Below, in pieces: positions 45,101-53,149 of a DNA stretch of 64,000 nt. The position numbers and the translations under genes are program-made. The DNA lies in contig NZ_JAMBOQ010000004.1 of assembly GCF_023715685.1 (NCBI RefSeq), positions 411,500 through 475,499 on the forward strand, in the 5' to 3' direction. The notes below the pieces were generated by a model that was not told the origin of the DNA, made no database searches, and saw nothing but the letters and a program-made list of their open reading frames with translations. Position 1 is the first letter of the stretch. Each line of letters begins with the position of its first letter. The stretch is from Priestia aryabhattai. Its GTDB lineage: Bacteria > Bacillota > Bacilli > Bacillales > Bacillaceae_H.

Positions 45101-45689
45101 CAGGCATATCAGCAGGAGAAAGAATATAATCAGCAAGGTGTGCATTGATAGCGCTTACAGGCATATCTCTATACTTTGCTGTGCTTCCATCTTGTACAAG
45201 TACAGTTCCGCCGTACTCTCGTATCGTTTTTGCTCCTCCTGTTCCATCATTTCCTTTTCCCGATAAAATAATGGCTGTGCACCGGTATTTTTTTGCGGCA
45301 GCAAGAGAATGAAAAAAGGTGTCAATCGGATACTTTACCTGATCATTTTCCTCATAAGGACGAAGGCGAAGAGTATGATTGATAACGGTCACATAATGAT
45401 GGGGAGGATTTAAATAAATTGTGTCTTCTTGTAAAGTCATCCCGTCTTGTGTCAGTTCGATATTCATTCCTGTTTTTTTTGCTAAAAGTTCTGGCATAAA
45501 ACTTTTATATTTAGAGGAAAGGTGCTGCACAATAATAAACGCCATTCCATTTGGTGAAGGCATATTAGCGAAAAACTGCTCAATAGCTTCTAACCCTCCA
45601 GCAGAAGCGCCAATTCCCACCACGTGTAAATCTTGTTTCTCTATTCCCTCTGAAGACGATGGAACTGTAGAAAACGAGTTGTTCTTCAT
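42129..45689 (-). CDS. CheB-CheR-PAS-histidine kinase fusion
   Basis: 1186 residues. Domains in order: CheB methylesterase-like (about 20-205: IGASAGGLEAI, VQHLS, LSGKGNDGTGG), CheR methyltransferase (about 215-480: WVAGCSTGQEAY, FATDID, NMMIYF), a linker, a long heptad-like coiled coil of ANEELKSTNEEL-type repeats (about 650-735), two PAS domains (about 735-960), a HisKA with AHEIRNPLTSLKGF (about 990) and a HATPase_c domain (N, G boxes, e.g. DEGKGMPK and GTGLGL). No response regulator follows. It is a large cytosolic sensory hub seen in soil Bacilli and proteobacteria. ATG after GGAGG. Intact, though its two plus-strand neighbours are broken. Confidence 0.9.
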   Translation of the reverse strand: MKNNSFSTVPSSSEGIEKQDLHVVGIGASAGGLEAIEQFFANMPSPNGMAFIIVQHLSSKYKSFMPELLAKKTGMNIELTQDGMTLQEDTIYLNPPHHYVTVINHTLRLRPYEENDQVKYPIDTFFHSLAAAKKYRCTAIILSGKGNDGTGGAKTIREYGGTVLVQDGSTAKYRDMPVSAINAHLADYILSPADMPDLVQTHVSQTEFTYNEETLHYIYSLIKKKTGIDFSMYKKNTVLRRLEKRMALLDPPSQTMEEYRDYLCKEAEEIVELQRDLLIGVTQFLRDKEAFSIIEEQVIPQLVERKIHSQEDEIRIWVAGCSTGQEAYTLAILLYDYLSTINRYFGVRIFATDIDRHAIKRASQGIYEEAEVYSFSAAQINEYFEQTKHGGYQVKKTIRKMIVFAPHNIGKDSPFVNVDLISCRNMMIYFQAELQQRILSLFHFSLTEEGVLFLGPSETTGNLSDLFRPINSKWKIFKRSGQASQQITGAFNLSKANLHESDFSSVPLPSQLYKPLPSLKLDEMYQSMIDHFMSPCLVLNECSEVIFCSKKATQLINVPVGKINSTIFKMVPVHVSLAIGAAIKRVKEQGMSVCCQHIEFVINNVQRRFNITISALPTNHSLYLLMFDEQTDDAIINKEEPLFLNQTSSINELVVDLEQELHYTQQHLQTTIEELETANEELKSTNEELIASNEELQSTNEELQSVNEELISVNNQYERKIEELTDLNNDIDNLLISTTIATIFLDEQLNIKLFTPETKTVINVLHQDIGRPFFHISHNFRYDHLIEDAMHVLRTNNTLQKEIQSYDNQWYSMKMMPYRTNENLINGVVITFINITEIKRSNEELAITSFAVAHSPTGIFITDHQGKIKYINQKFMEQKHAPQEVFGLHLYDLYTKKLGVKRFPKIWNEVYRGEKWNGEISYVQENGETVWEQLALMPVKNDQDEIIHYIGVSEDISQRKQSEMMLKNSEMLSALGQLAAGIAHEIRNPLTSLKGFLQLMMQEETYKKEYMDVMMSEFNRLELIISELLILAKPEVVKYENKQINLILQDVCTLLHTQAILKNITISTDFEEKLPVVHCIEKDMKQVFINMVKNSIEAMDDPGSILVVSKFDPGTNQVVIQVIDEGKGMPKDRLTRISEPFYTTKEKGTGLGLMVSHKIISNHKGSISYDSEEGKGTTVEIRLPLS

Positions 45690-46142
45690 AGTAGAACCTC
45701 CAATAATGTTTAAACACTTCGTAGATTGTATGTCGTTTTGTTTATTTTAATGTCGACGACAGCACAGCATGGTTTACATCAAAAGTAAATTTTTCTAAAA
45801 AAACCAAGGTGCTGGTACATAGGTTCATTTTAGCAAACCTATTATATTGTTCAAATAACGTTTCCAAAATTCCTCTATTTTTTGTAAAAAATTTTAAAGC
45901 CCAAACTATATAGTATGCCCCGATTTTCTTTATATAAACGTATTTTTATAAAAAAAATCGGTTTTTTTCGCAAAAAAAATTATTTAAAAAAGTTTTGTTT
46001 GCGCTTACATGTGCGTAAGGTTATACGCTCAAGAAGGAAAAAAACGGTTAAATTCAACTTGACACTCTTTTTCAGCATGTTACTATAGGAACCGTTGAAA
46101 GAAACGAGAACAAAAATACGAACAAATGACAGGGGAGATTTG
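45690..46142. other. Long intergenic region before the proline operon
   Basis: About 450 bases with no gene. It has an extremely AT-rich core (45930-46000, runs of A and T) and then a vegetative promoter at 46059-46086. I looked for a T-box (AGGGTGGNACCGCG) and found none. Confidence 0.6.
46059..46086 (+). promoter_or_regulatory. Sigma-A promoter of the proline operon
   Basis: TTGACA (perfect -35), 16 bases, TACTAT. A near-consensus vegetative promoter about 55 bases before the first start codon. Osmotic proHJ promoters in Bacillus are also single sigma-A promoters of this kind. Confidence 0.65.
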
Positions 46143-46985
46143 ATGGATCAAAAACAAAAAGTTGCTTTTTTAGGTGCTGGATCAATGGCAGAAGCGATGA
46201 TCTCTGGTATGGTCAGTGCAGAGAAATTACCTGCTGAAAATATTATCGTAACAAATCGAAGCAATGATGCGCGACTGCACGAACTTGAAAATAGATATGG
46301 TATCAAAGGAGTAAAGCGCAGCGAGCTGAAAACAGACGACATTGACGTTTTTATTCTAGCGATGAAGCCAAAAGGTGCTGAAGAGGCATTAAACGAATTA
46401 AAGCCTCAAATAAATAAAGATCAGCTTGTCCTATCTGTTCTTGCAGGGATTTCGTCTTCTTACATGGAAGAGTTATTGCATGATGAACAGCAGGTCATTC
46501 GAGTGATGCCGAATACATCAAGTATGATTCAGCAATCAGCAACGGCTATATCTCCAGGCCAATATGCTGCAATGGATGCTGTGCTAACAGCAAAAGAACT
46601 GCTTTCTGCAATTGGAAAAGTATACGTGATTGATGAGCCTCAAATGGACATTTTCACAGGAATTGCCGGAAGTGGACCCGCTTATTTTTATTTCCTTATG
46701 GAGCATATAGAAAAAGCAGCTAAAGAAGAAGGTCTCAATCCTGAGCTAGCACGTGAAATTGGCGCCCAAACCATTTACGGTGCAGCAAGAATGATGATGG
46801 AAAGAGATGAAACGCCGACGGAGCTTCGTGAAAATGTGACGTCTCCAAACGGTACAACAGCAGCTGGTTTAGACGCCTTAGCTAAACACGGCGGCGGAGA
46901 AGCAATGATGCAAGCAGTCAAAGGAGCATCAAAGCGTTCAAAAGAAATGAGTGCTCAACTACAAAAAGTGGCAAGTACTAATTAA
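46143..46985 (+). CDS. proH: Pyrroline-5-carboxylate reductase (ProC/ProH)
   Basis: 280 residues. Final step of proline synthesis, NAD(P)H-dependent reduction of pyrroline-5-carboxylate. N-terminal Rossmann motif VAFLGAGSMAEAMI (about 7-20), MPNTSSMI (about 118), and the C-terminal dimer domain with GIAGSGPAYFYF (about 176) and TSPNGTTAAGLDAL. ATG at 46143 follows GGGGAG. First of three pro genes. ProH is preferred to ProI because the operon carries the kinase and dehydrogenase genes but no T-box. Confidence 0.92.
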   Translation: MDQKQKVAFLGAGSMAEAMISGMVSAEKLPAENIIVTNRSNDARLHELENRYGIKGVKRSELKTDDIDVFILAMKPKGAEEALNELKPQINKDQLVLSVLAGISSSYMEELLHDEQQVIRVMPNTSSMIQQSATAISPGQYAAMDAVLTAKELLSAIGKVYVIDEPQMDIFTGIAGSGPAYFYFLMEHIEKAAKEEGLNPELAREIGAQTIYGAARMMMERDETPTELRENVTSPNGTTAAGLDALAKHGGGEAMMQAVKGASKRSKEMSAQLQKVASTN

Positions 46986-47079
46986 TTCGTCACTTATCTT
47001 CTTCGTGAATTCCTCACCACAAAAAAATAATCAATAATTATAAACAAGAAAACTTAAAGAACACACTAGGAGTGATTTG

Positions 47080-48186
47080 ATGGGTCCCGACAATAAGAAG
47101 CGGGTTGTAATTAAAATTGGAAGTAGTTCATTAACAAGTTCGCACGGTGAAATCAGCAGACGGAAGCTCGAGCGCCTTGTGGATCAAGTTGTAGACTTAA
47201 AAGACAGCGGTCATGAAGTGCTATTGGTTTCATCAGGAGCTGTAGCTGCTGGATACCGCAAGCTTGGCTGTTTAGAACGACCTAGCTCTTTACCTGAAAA
47301 ACAAGCAGCTGCGTCAATCGGTCAAGGACTGTTAATGGAAGCTTATTCGGAACTATTTCTGTCACACGGATATGTTGCTTCTCAAATCTTAATTACGAGA
47401 GACGATTTTTCAGATGAAAATCGCTACAATAATGCACGGAATACGATTAATGTGCTGTTAGAACGCGGCATTGTACCAATTGTCAATGAAAACGATACGG
47501 TAACCATCAATCGATTAAAATTTGGCGATAATGATACGCTTTCAGCTAAAGTTGCTGGATTAGTGGATTCCGACCTGCTTATTATTTTATCGGATATCGA
47601 TGGTTTATACAGCGCGGACCCTCGCCAGGATCCAAATGCGAAATTAGTTCCTCATGTAGGGGAAATTACACAAGAAATCGAAGAATCTGCAGGAGATTCA
47701 GGAAGTTCAGTTGGAACAGGCGGTATGCGCTCGAAAATTGACGCGTTCAAAATCGCTATGGCGTCAGGGATTCCAGCATTTTTAGGAAGAGCGGGCGTGA
47801 CAAACATTTTAACACAAGCGGTTGACGGCGATGCGACAGGAACCTATTTTAAATCTGATGACGATTCTGTGAACCTTAATCAGAAAAAGCAGTGGATTGC
47901 GTTTAACTCTGGTCCTGAAGGGGAAATAGTAGTCGAAGATACTGCAAAACGTGCAATTATTGAAGATAAAGAGCCTTTACTTCGCGAGCATGTTAAATAT
48001 ATTAAAGGCCACTTTAGTGAACGAGCAGTTGTACGTATTCTAGATAAAGACGAAAATGAGCTGGCTCTTGGCGTGACAAACTATTCATCTGATGAACTTG
48101 CACAGAATGAGCCAATTGATCAACCGATTGTAGACAGCGAAGGTCTGGTATGTCACTTAGAAATTCCAGTGTCGGTCGGTTTGTAA
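47080..48186 (+). CDS. proJ: Glutamate 5-kinase (ProB/ProJ)
   Basis: 368 residues. Phosphorylates glutamate as the first step of proline synthesis. The AAK kinase domain (about 1-260) has VVIKIGSSSLT at the start, the VSSGAVAAG loop, NENDTVT (about 140) and DIDGLYSADPR. The PUA RNA-binding-like domain (about 280-355, GRAGVTN... to LALGVTNYSS) follows. ATG at 47080 with AGGAG upstream. Feedback inhibition by proline depends on the loop FGDNDTLSAKVAG, which looks normal, so a proline-resistant form cannot be claimed. Confidence 0.92.
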   Translation: MGPDNKKRVVIKIGSSSLTSSHGEISRRKLERLVDQVVDLKDSGHEVLLVSSGAVAAGYRKLGCLERPSSLPEKQAAASIGQGLLMEAYSELFLSHGYVASQILITRDDFSDENRYNNARNTINVLLERGIVPIVNENDTVTINRLKFGDNDTLSAKVAGLVDSDLLIILSDIDGLYSADPRQDPNAKLVPHVGEITQEIEESAGDSGSSVGTGGMRSKIDAFKIAMASGIPAFLGRAGVTNILTQAVDGDATGTYFKSDDDSVNLNQKKQWIAFNSGPEGEIVVEDTAKRAIIEDKEPLLREHVKYIKGHFSERAVVRILDKDENELALGVTNYSSDELAQNEPIDQPIVDSEGLVCHLEIPVSVGL

Positions 48187-48300
48187 GCAAACATGCTGTA
48201 AAGAAAAGGAGCCTTTCCTTTTCTTTGCATGATTGCTTTTACCTCTTATGCCTCACCTTTTAAAATCAAACAAAACTATAACGAATCCAGGAGTGATTTG

Positions 48301-49563
48301 GTGTTACAAACAAATGAAAAGTACTCAGTAGAAGAACAAGCTATTTCAGCAAAAAAAGCAGCTAAGCAATTAAGTTTACTAACAACAGAACAAAAAAACG
48401 ATGCGCTGTTAACCATTGCTTCTACACTTGAAACCAACACGGAGTATATTTTAAAAGCAAATGAAGTAGACTTAAAAAACGGGAAAGAAAAAGGTTTTGA
48501 CGAAGCGCTGATGGATCGCCTTGCTCTTTCAGTGGAACGTGTAAAAGAATTTGCAAACGGTCTTCGTGAAGTTGCTGAGCTAGATGATCCAACAGGAGAT
48601 ATTCTATCAAGCTGGACGCTAGAGAACGGTCTAGATGTGAAGCAAGTACGCGTGCCTCTTGGCGTTATCGGAATGATTTATGAAGCACGTCCAAACGTAA
48701 CGGTAGATGCAACAGGGCTAGCGTTGAAATCTGGAAATGCCATTGTGTTAAAAGGCGGCTCTTCAGCTATTTCATCTAACCAAGCTATCGTGGACATTAT
48801 CCATAAAGCTCTTGATGAAACTCCAATTCCTAAAGAAGCGGTACAGTTTATTTCAAGTACAGATCGTGCAGCTACGCAAGAATTATTTACAATGAAAGAG
48901 CATGTTGACGTGCTGATTCCGCGCGGAGGGGCTTCATTGATCCAAGCAGTTGTCAATAACGCAACGGTTCCCGTGTTGGAAACGGGAGTCGGAAATTGCC
49001 ATATTTATATCGATGAACAAGCTGATGTTAAGAAGGCAATTCCGATTTTGATTAACGCGAAAACAGATCGACCTGCCGTGTGTAACGCAGCAGAAACGGT
49101 TCTTGTGCACAAGAACTGGCTTGATTCTCATAAAGATGAATTAATTCAAGCATTTAACGATCATAATATTGAAGTGTATGGTGACAAAGCAGCAGTAGCT
49201 GAAATTCCTGAAGCAAAACCAGCGGCTGAAAAAGACTGGGCTGAAGAGTATTTGCGCTTAGCTATCGCGATGAAAGTAGTAGAGAGTGTGGATGAAGCTA
49301 TTGACCACATCGAAACATATGGCACAAAACACTCTGAAGCCATCATTTCGGAAGATGAACAAGCCGTTTCACGCTTTATGTCTTTAGTGGACGCAGCCGC
49401 ATTATATCATAATGCATCTACGCGTTTTACTGACGGAGGAGCTTTAGGATTTGGAGCTGAAATTGGGATTTCGACTCAAAAGCTTCATGCACGCGGTCCA
49501 ATGGGACTTCCTGCACTTACGACGATTAAATATATTATGAGTGGAAACGGACAAACTCGATAA
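48301..49563 (+). CDS. proA: Glutamate-5-semialdehyde dehydrogenase (ProA)
   Basis: 420 residues. Reduces glutamyl-5-phosphate to the semialdehyde. ALDH-fold protein with the ProA motifs PLGVIGMIYEARPNVTVDA (about 118), LKGGSSAISSN, catalytic Cys in RPAVCNAAETVL (about 265), and C-terminal FTDGGALGFGAEIG. GTG at 48301 follows CCAGGAGTGATTTG, the same leader sequence as before the kinase gene; an upstream ATG frame from 48229 has no RBS. Third gene of the operon, with terminator after it. Together with the two genes before it, it makes a complete proline route from glutamate. Confidence 0.92.
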   Translation: MLQTNEKYSVEEQAISAKKAAKQLSLLTTEQKNDALLTIASTLETNTEYILKANEVDLKNGKEKGFDEALMDRLALSVERVKEFANGLREVAELDDPTGDILSSWTLENGLDVKQVRVPLGVIGMIYEARPNVTVDATGLALKSGNAIVLKGGSSAISSNQAIVDIIHKALDETPIPKEAVQFISSTDRAATQELFTMKEHVDVLIPRGGASLIQAVVNNATVPVLETGVGNCHIYIDEQADVKKAIPILINAKTDRPAVCNAAETVLVHKNWLDSHKDELIQAFNDHNIEVYGDKAAVAEIPEAKPAAEKDWAEEYLRLAIAMKVVESVDEAIDHIETYGTKHSEAIISEDEQAVSRFMSLVDAAALYHNASTRFTDGGALGFGAEIGISTQKLHARGPMGLPALTTIKYIMSGNGQTR

Positions 49564-49569
49564 GAAATG

Positions 49570-49602
49570 AAAAGCGAGCAGAATCATGTGCTCGCTTTTT
49601 TT
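49570..49602 (+). terminator. Proline operon terminator
   Basis: AAAAGCGAGCA pairs with TGCTCGCTTTT, followed by a T run. Confidence 0.9.
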
Positions 49603-49926
49603 CTTTTTACGAAAAGCAAAACAAGTAAATGGAAGCTGATTTGTAAAAAATTATAAACTCTGTTATAATAGTAAAATATATAATTTTTGTGATCTTCATT
49701 TTTGTTCTTTTCAGACTATCCCGTTGTTTTAAGAAAAGCAACTGCTATCTGCTTTGTTATAACTTCATTTATATTTTAGTCTTTCAAGACGCCGTATGTA
49801 TTCCTCAAAGATTGATTTACGGATGTATAGTATCACTTTATCTTGCACCATTTACCACATTTACACGCTAAGTTAATCTTCATTTATTATCCACTTAAAA
49901 AGTACTGTTTAAAGGAGACGATGTGT
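49603..49926. other. Intergenic region before the second YdjO gene
   Basis: About 320 bases, AT-rich, no gene recognised. It holds the RBS AAAGGAG (49911-49917) of the next gene; no promoter is distinct enough to call. Confidence 0.4.
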
Positions 49927-50124
49927 ATGTATAATCGTAAAAATTTAGAGCCGGCTGTTATTGAAGAAACAAAAGTTTGGGAATGTACATCAGATACGTG
50001 TAATTGTTGGGTTCGAGATAACTTTAAAAGCGGAGATCAGCCAACTTGTCCAATTTGCAAAAGCGAAATGAAGCAAGCTGTAAAAGAACTGCAGGTTATT
50101 CATAATCCTAGAGTCATTGATTAA
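49927..50124 (+). CDS. YdjO family protein (second copy)
   Basis: 65 residues. VWECTSDTCNCWVRDNF and CPICKSEM give the same four-Cys zinc site as the copy at 34719, plus the conserved VKELQVI end. An extra Cys (CNCW) is present. The ATG at 49927 has AAGGAG at 9 bases, while the ATG at 49921 is too close. It is followed closely by the VOC gene and may be co-transcribed. Confidence 0.8.
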   Translation: MYNRKNLEPAVIEETKVWECTSDTCNCWVRDNFKSGDQPTCPICKSEMKQAVKELQVIHNPRVID

Positions 50125-50162
50125 TAACTTTTAGAAAGCCGTTTTTTGAAAGGGGTTTGTGG

Positions 50163-50525
50163 ATGTTTCTAGGAATTGATCATGTTCAGCTTCTTGGTCC
50201 AGAAGGATGCGAGCAAGAAGCAAGAAATTTTTATGAAAATCTTTTAGGAATGAAAACTGTTCCTAAGCCGGGAAATTTAAGGAACAGAGGCGGCATATGG
50301 TTTCAATGTGGGACTCAAGAAGTGCATATCAGTATTCAAGATGACTACATACCTGCTAAAAAAGCGCATCCTGCTTTTGTCGTGGAAGATATCAAGGCGC
50401 TTAGACGTAAATTGGCACATTCAGGCTGCGTTCTTTCTGAAGAAGAGCCTATTGCAGGGAGAGAGCGTTTTTTTGTCCACGATCCGTTCGGAAATCGATT
50501 AGAATTTTTACAATATGACAAATAA
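50163..50525 (+). CDS. VOC/glyoxalase-fold protein
   Basis: 120 residues, one vicinal-oxygen-chelate domain. DHVQLLGPEG at the start, EVHISIQDDY (about 60), and DPFGNRLEFLQYD at the end supply the metal-ligand positions (His, Glu). Members are glyoxalases, dioxygenases or antibiotic-binding proteins; the specific activity cannot be told. ATG at 50163 after AAGGGG. It lies 38 bases after the YdjO gene. Confidence 0.8.
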   Translation: MFLGIDHVQLLGPEGCEQEARNFYENLLGMKTVPKPGNLRNRGGIWFQCGTQEVHISIQDDYIPAKKAHPAFVVEDIKALRRKLAHSGCVLSEEEPIAGRERFFVHDPFGNRLEFLQYDK

Positions 50526-50554
50526 AAGACCTCCAAGCGGAGGTCTTTTATTTT
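50524..50554. terminator. Bidirectional terminator
   Basis: AAAAGACCTCC pairs with GGAGGTCTTTT around a 4-base loop, between the VOC gene and the convergent RraA-like gene. Confidence 0.9.
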
Positions 50555-51153
50555 AGGGCTTTATCTAAATACGTATACACGGTTTCTTTGCTAATTAATA
50601 CTTCTTTCTCTCTGTCTTTATCTTTTTGCCACTTTTCCCGCGCTTTTGCTAATACCTTTTCCACTTCATCCTTAGGAATTACAATGACTCCACCATCGTC
50701 ACCTGCAATAAAATCGCCAGGACAGATCTTCACGCCCCCGCAGGAAATGGTTTCATTTACTTTTCCTTTTTCTTTTTTGCTGCTTGCTGCGATCGTAGAG
50801 CCCTTACAAAATACGGGAAAGTCGAGCTTTTCAATATCTTCCTGATCTCGTATAACACCATCTAGTACAATACCGCTTATTCCAACAAGTTTTGCCATTG
50901 CTACCACAAAGTCTCCTGCTAAAGCACGGTTACAGTAGCTTTTTCCATCAATAACGAGTACACTTCCAGGCTCCGCTGTTCGAATCGCTTCAAGCACTGA
51001 GTAATTATTGCCTGCAGGCGTATCTACGGTAAGAGCCGGCCCAAATAATTTGTAATGGCGCTGCAATGGCTTAATAGAAAAGTCTAAGTGGTTTGCACCT
51101 TCCATTGCATCTGATAAATTTGCTGTTGATAATGGCAGCTGTTCATTCAACAT
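50548..51153 (-). CDS. RraA-like / HMG aldolase family protein
   Basis: 201 residues. RraA/demethylmenaquinone-methyltransferase-like fold: LSDAMEG near the start, GDFVVAMAKLVGISGIVLDGVIRD (central metal-binding loop, here split as GDFVVAMAK, GIVLDGVIRD) and CGGVKICPGDFIAGDDGG. Members include RraA (RNase E inhibitor) and 4-hydroxy-4-methyl-2-oxoglutarate aldolase. Bacilli lack RNase E, so an aldolase-type or regulatory role is more likely. ATG after AAGGAGAG. Confidence 0.82.
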   Translation of the reverse strand: MLNEQLPLSTANLSDAMEGANHLDFSIKPLQRHYKLFGPALTVDTPAGNNYSVLEAIRTAEPGSVLVIDGKSYCNRALAGDFVVAMAKLVGISGIVLDGVIRDQEDIEKLDFPVFCKGSTIAASSKKEKGKVNETISCGGVKICPGDFIAGDDGGVIVIPKDEVEKVLAKAREKWQKDKDREKEVLISKETVYTYLDKALK

Positions 51154-51276
51154 CGTATCTCTCCTTTTTGACTGTAGTCTATCTATACATATTCATATAA
51201 GAGAAAGCTCTTATTTATGAGAGAGTAAGTAGATAACATGAAGTATTGACCACGAATTAACTACAAACGTGCAATG

Positions 51277-51426
51277 TTAGAAGTTTTCAGAGACAAATTT
51301 CATCCATTCACTAAATCTTTGAGACGCTTTTTCCTGTATGTTATTCGTCATATAAGTACATAGATCCTTTATTGTTATTGTTTGAGTGTCTCTATTACCA
51401 AGAATTTCTTGAATCTTTTTAAACCT
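51277..51426 (-). pseudogene. Possible integrase C-terminal remnant
   Basis: On the minus strand, about 49 codons encode RFKKIQEILGNRDTQTITIK and MTNNIQEKASQRFSEWMK. This matches the tail of tyrosine recombinases: LGH...TT...Y.HMT...EKA. The catalytic Tyr region is altered (ITIKDLCTYM, apparently with an indel) and there is no start. It probably marks an old integration event between the RraA-like and DUF3189 genes. Confidence 0.4.
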
Positions 51427-51605
51427 CAATCAAGAGGGAAGTAGTTGTGTGACGTAAAGAGTGGAGTGTAACAATTGTATTCAAGGATGTTTTTTGTACG
51501 GGTTTTAATGGGGAAAGAACAGAATTCCTTCCGGAAAATCTAAGAATGGAGCAGAGAAATTTTGATCATAATGAAAGGAGAGTTAGTTATTTAGGAGATG
51601 ACAAG

Positions 51606-52115
51606 ATGATTTATATTTATAACTGCTACGGAGGCACACATTCATCAGCATTGGCAGCTGCTTACCATCTAAAAAAGCTCCCTGTTAATAGAGAACCAAC
51701 TGATAAAGAAATATTAAATATTGATGTTTTTAATAAATTGACTTCTAAGGATATGGGGAAGTTAATTTTTCATGGATGTGATGAAGAAAAAAATGAAGTA
51801 TACACATTAGGGAGAGGGTCTTCAAAAGTAGTAGTTCCTGCTATGTATGATTTAGCCGATTTGCTAAATAAAAAAGGAGAATTACAAACGAAAATACTTT
51901 TTTCCAATACATCTCCCACCGTACCTTTATCTATGACACTAGGAGGTTTCTTTTCAAGAAGGTTAAAAATTAATGTAATAGGTGTTCCTTTATTAATAAT
52001 AGGTGCTAAGCAGGCGCATAAAGACATTATTAAATTAGTGGAGCACACAAAGAATTCTGCAAAAGTCACTGCCTCAAAAATAGAAATTTTAGATAATGTT
52101 TTCGGCGAAGTGTAA
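51606..52115 (+). CDS. DUF3189 family protein
   Basis: 169 residues. DUF3189: MIYIYNCYGGTHSSALAAAYHLKKL at the N-terminus (given in two parts: IYNCYGGTHSS, ALAAAYHLKKL), then FHGCDEEKNEVYTLGRG, and GVPLLIIGAKQAHKDI. A mixed alpha/beta protein of unknown function in spore-formers. ATG at 51606 follows GGAG. The 5' region upstream shows another open stretch (51546) without RBS. AT-rich. Confidence 0.75.
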   Translation: MIYIYNCYGGTHSSALAAAYHLKKLPVNREPTDKEILNIDVFNKLTSKDMGKLIFHGCDEEKNEVYTLGRGSSKVVVPAMYDLADLLNKKGELQTKILFSNTSPTVPLSMTLGGFFSRRLKINVIGVPLLIIGAKQAHKDIIKLVEHTKNSAKVTASKIEILDNVFGEV

Positions 52116-52362
52116 AATAAGCTATATTTAATGAAGATGAAGGACTTTTGTTAGTTTTATGAACGTCTCTGATTTATACCTAAATGATCTCATATACATA
52201 CGAAACACGTCTAAATGTTTAATCCTGTGAACATTTAATGGAGCTTGATGCATTTTTATATAAAAAAGTGAAACCTTTTGGTATGATGAAACGTAGGAAC
52301 ATATATGGAAATCATATATGAAAAAACATATGTGACGTTAGTCATTTAGTGGAGGGAAAGAA

Positions 52363-52818
52363 ATGGTAAAAAAATTATTGGCCGCATTTATCGCATTAGC
52401 GGTTGTGTTTTCACCAGTCGGTGGATCACTTATTCATGACGGTTCAAACGTAGCAAGTGCAAAAGGGTATAAATCAGGAAAGCGCTCTTTTGACAGCGGA
52501 AGCAATAACCAATCAAGCTTATTTAAAAACAATAACAACAACTCGGTTAAGCAAAATAATACGTCTAAAAACTCATCATCTAAAAGTACAGCGGCTAGCT
52601 CAAAGCGCGGTGGTTTAATGAAAGGTCTTTTAATGGGAGGGATTGCGGGCTTATTATTTGGAAGCTTACTATCTAGCTTAGGACCATTAGGACCGATTTT
52701 AGGCTTTATGGTAAACATGCTTGTGATTGTAGCTTTAATTCTTCTTGTAGTAAAGTTATTCCAAAGCGTACGTAGCAACAAGCGTAAAAATGAGGAAGTG
52801 AAATCTTGGAGACAATAA
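52363..52818 (+). CDS. Secreted/membrane protein with Asn-Ser-rich region
   Basis: 151 residues. Signal peptide or first membrane segment (1-24, VASAKG suggests cleavage near 32). An Asn/Ser/Lys-rich low-complexity stretch (about 45-80) precedes a Gly-rich hydrophobic region (about 85-140, GGIAGLLFGSLL...) with one or two membrane spans, and a charged tail. It resembles the N-terminal half of Tim44-like Bacillus membrane proteins, but no Tim44 domain is present. ATG after GGAGGG. It is coupled to the DUF2653 gene (overlap 13 bases). Confidence 0.65.
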   Translation: MVKKLLAAFIALAVVFSPVGGSLIHDGSNVASAKGYKSGKRSFDSGSNNQSSLFKNNNNNSVKQNNTSKNSSSKSTAASSKRGGLMKGLLMGGIAGLLFGSLLSSLGPLGPILGFMVNMLVIVALILLVVKLFQSVRSNKRKNEEVKSWRQ

Positions 52819-53105
52819 AAATTTCTGAACAAGATATTATCAATGCGATGTGCCTGTATATCGCAGAAAAAAAACAAGTTCAACCTCAAGAAGTAGAGAT
52901 TGAGCTAATGTATGATGATGACTACGGTTTTTCAGCAGAGTCATACGTGCATGATCGTAAGCAGGTTCATATTACTCTGAACATTATTGAAGCGCTGCGC
53001 TTTTGGCTGGATACGGAAATGAACGTAGACCCATACGCAGCAGGACTAGAACTGGAATTAGACGATGAAGAAGGCATTATTGCTTTTGCTAAATTAAGTC
53101 GATAA
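52806..53105 (+). CDS. DUF2653 (YxcD) family protein
   Basis: 99 residues, acidic. YxcD/DUF2653: SEQDIINAMCLYIAEKK, then DDDYGFSAESYVHDR, and a C-terminal acidic DDEEGI. Small cytosolic protein of unknown function. TTG start with GAGGAAGTG about 10 bases upstream; it begins inside the end of the membrane-protein gene. The pairing of a Tim44-like-membrane protein with YxcD is seen in other Bacilli, as I recall. Confidence 0.75.
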   Translation: METIKISEQDIINAMCLYIAEKKQVQPQEVEIELMYDDDYGFSAESYVHDRKQVHITLNIIEALRFWLDTEMNVDPYAAGLELELDDEEGIIAFAKLSR

Positions 53106-53120
53106 ACGAGTCTTCAATGC

Positions 53121-53148
53121 AAAACCCGCTCACTTGAGCGGGTTTTTT
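53121..53148. terminator. Bidirectional terminator
   Basis: AAAACCCGCTCA pairs with TGAGCGGGTTTT, between the DUF2653 gene and the convergent MMPL relic. Confidence 0.88.
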
Positions 53149-53149
53149 A

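Noticed and set aside
45750..46142. T-box leader before the proline genes
   Set aside because: No AGGGTGGNACCGCG-type antiterminator or specifier-like fold was found; the promoter is close to the start.
48229..48300. Longer start for the glutamate-5-semialdehyde dehydrogenase
   Set aside because: The upstream ATG has no RBS and the extension is not typical of ProA; the GTG at 48301 has a strong one.
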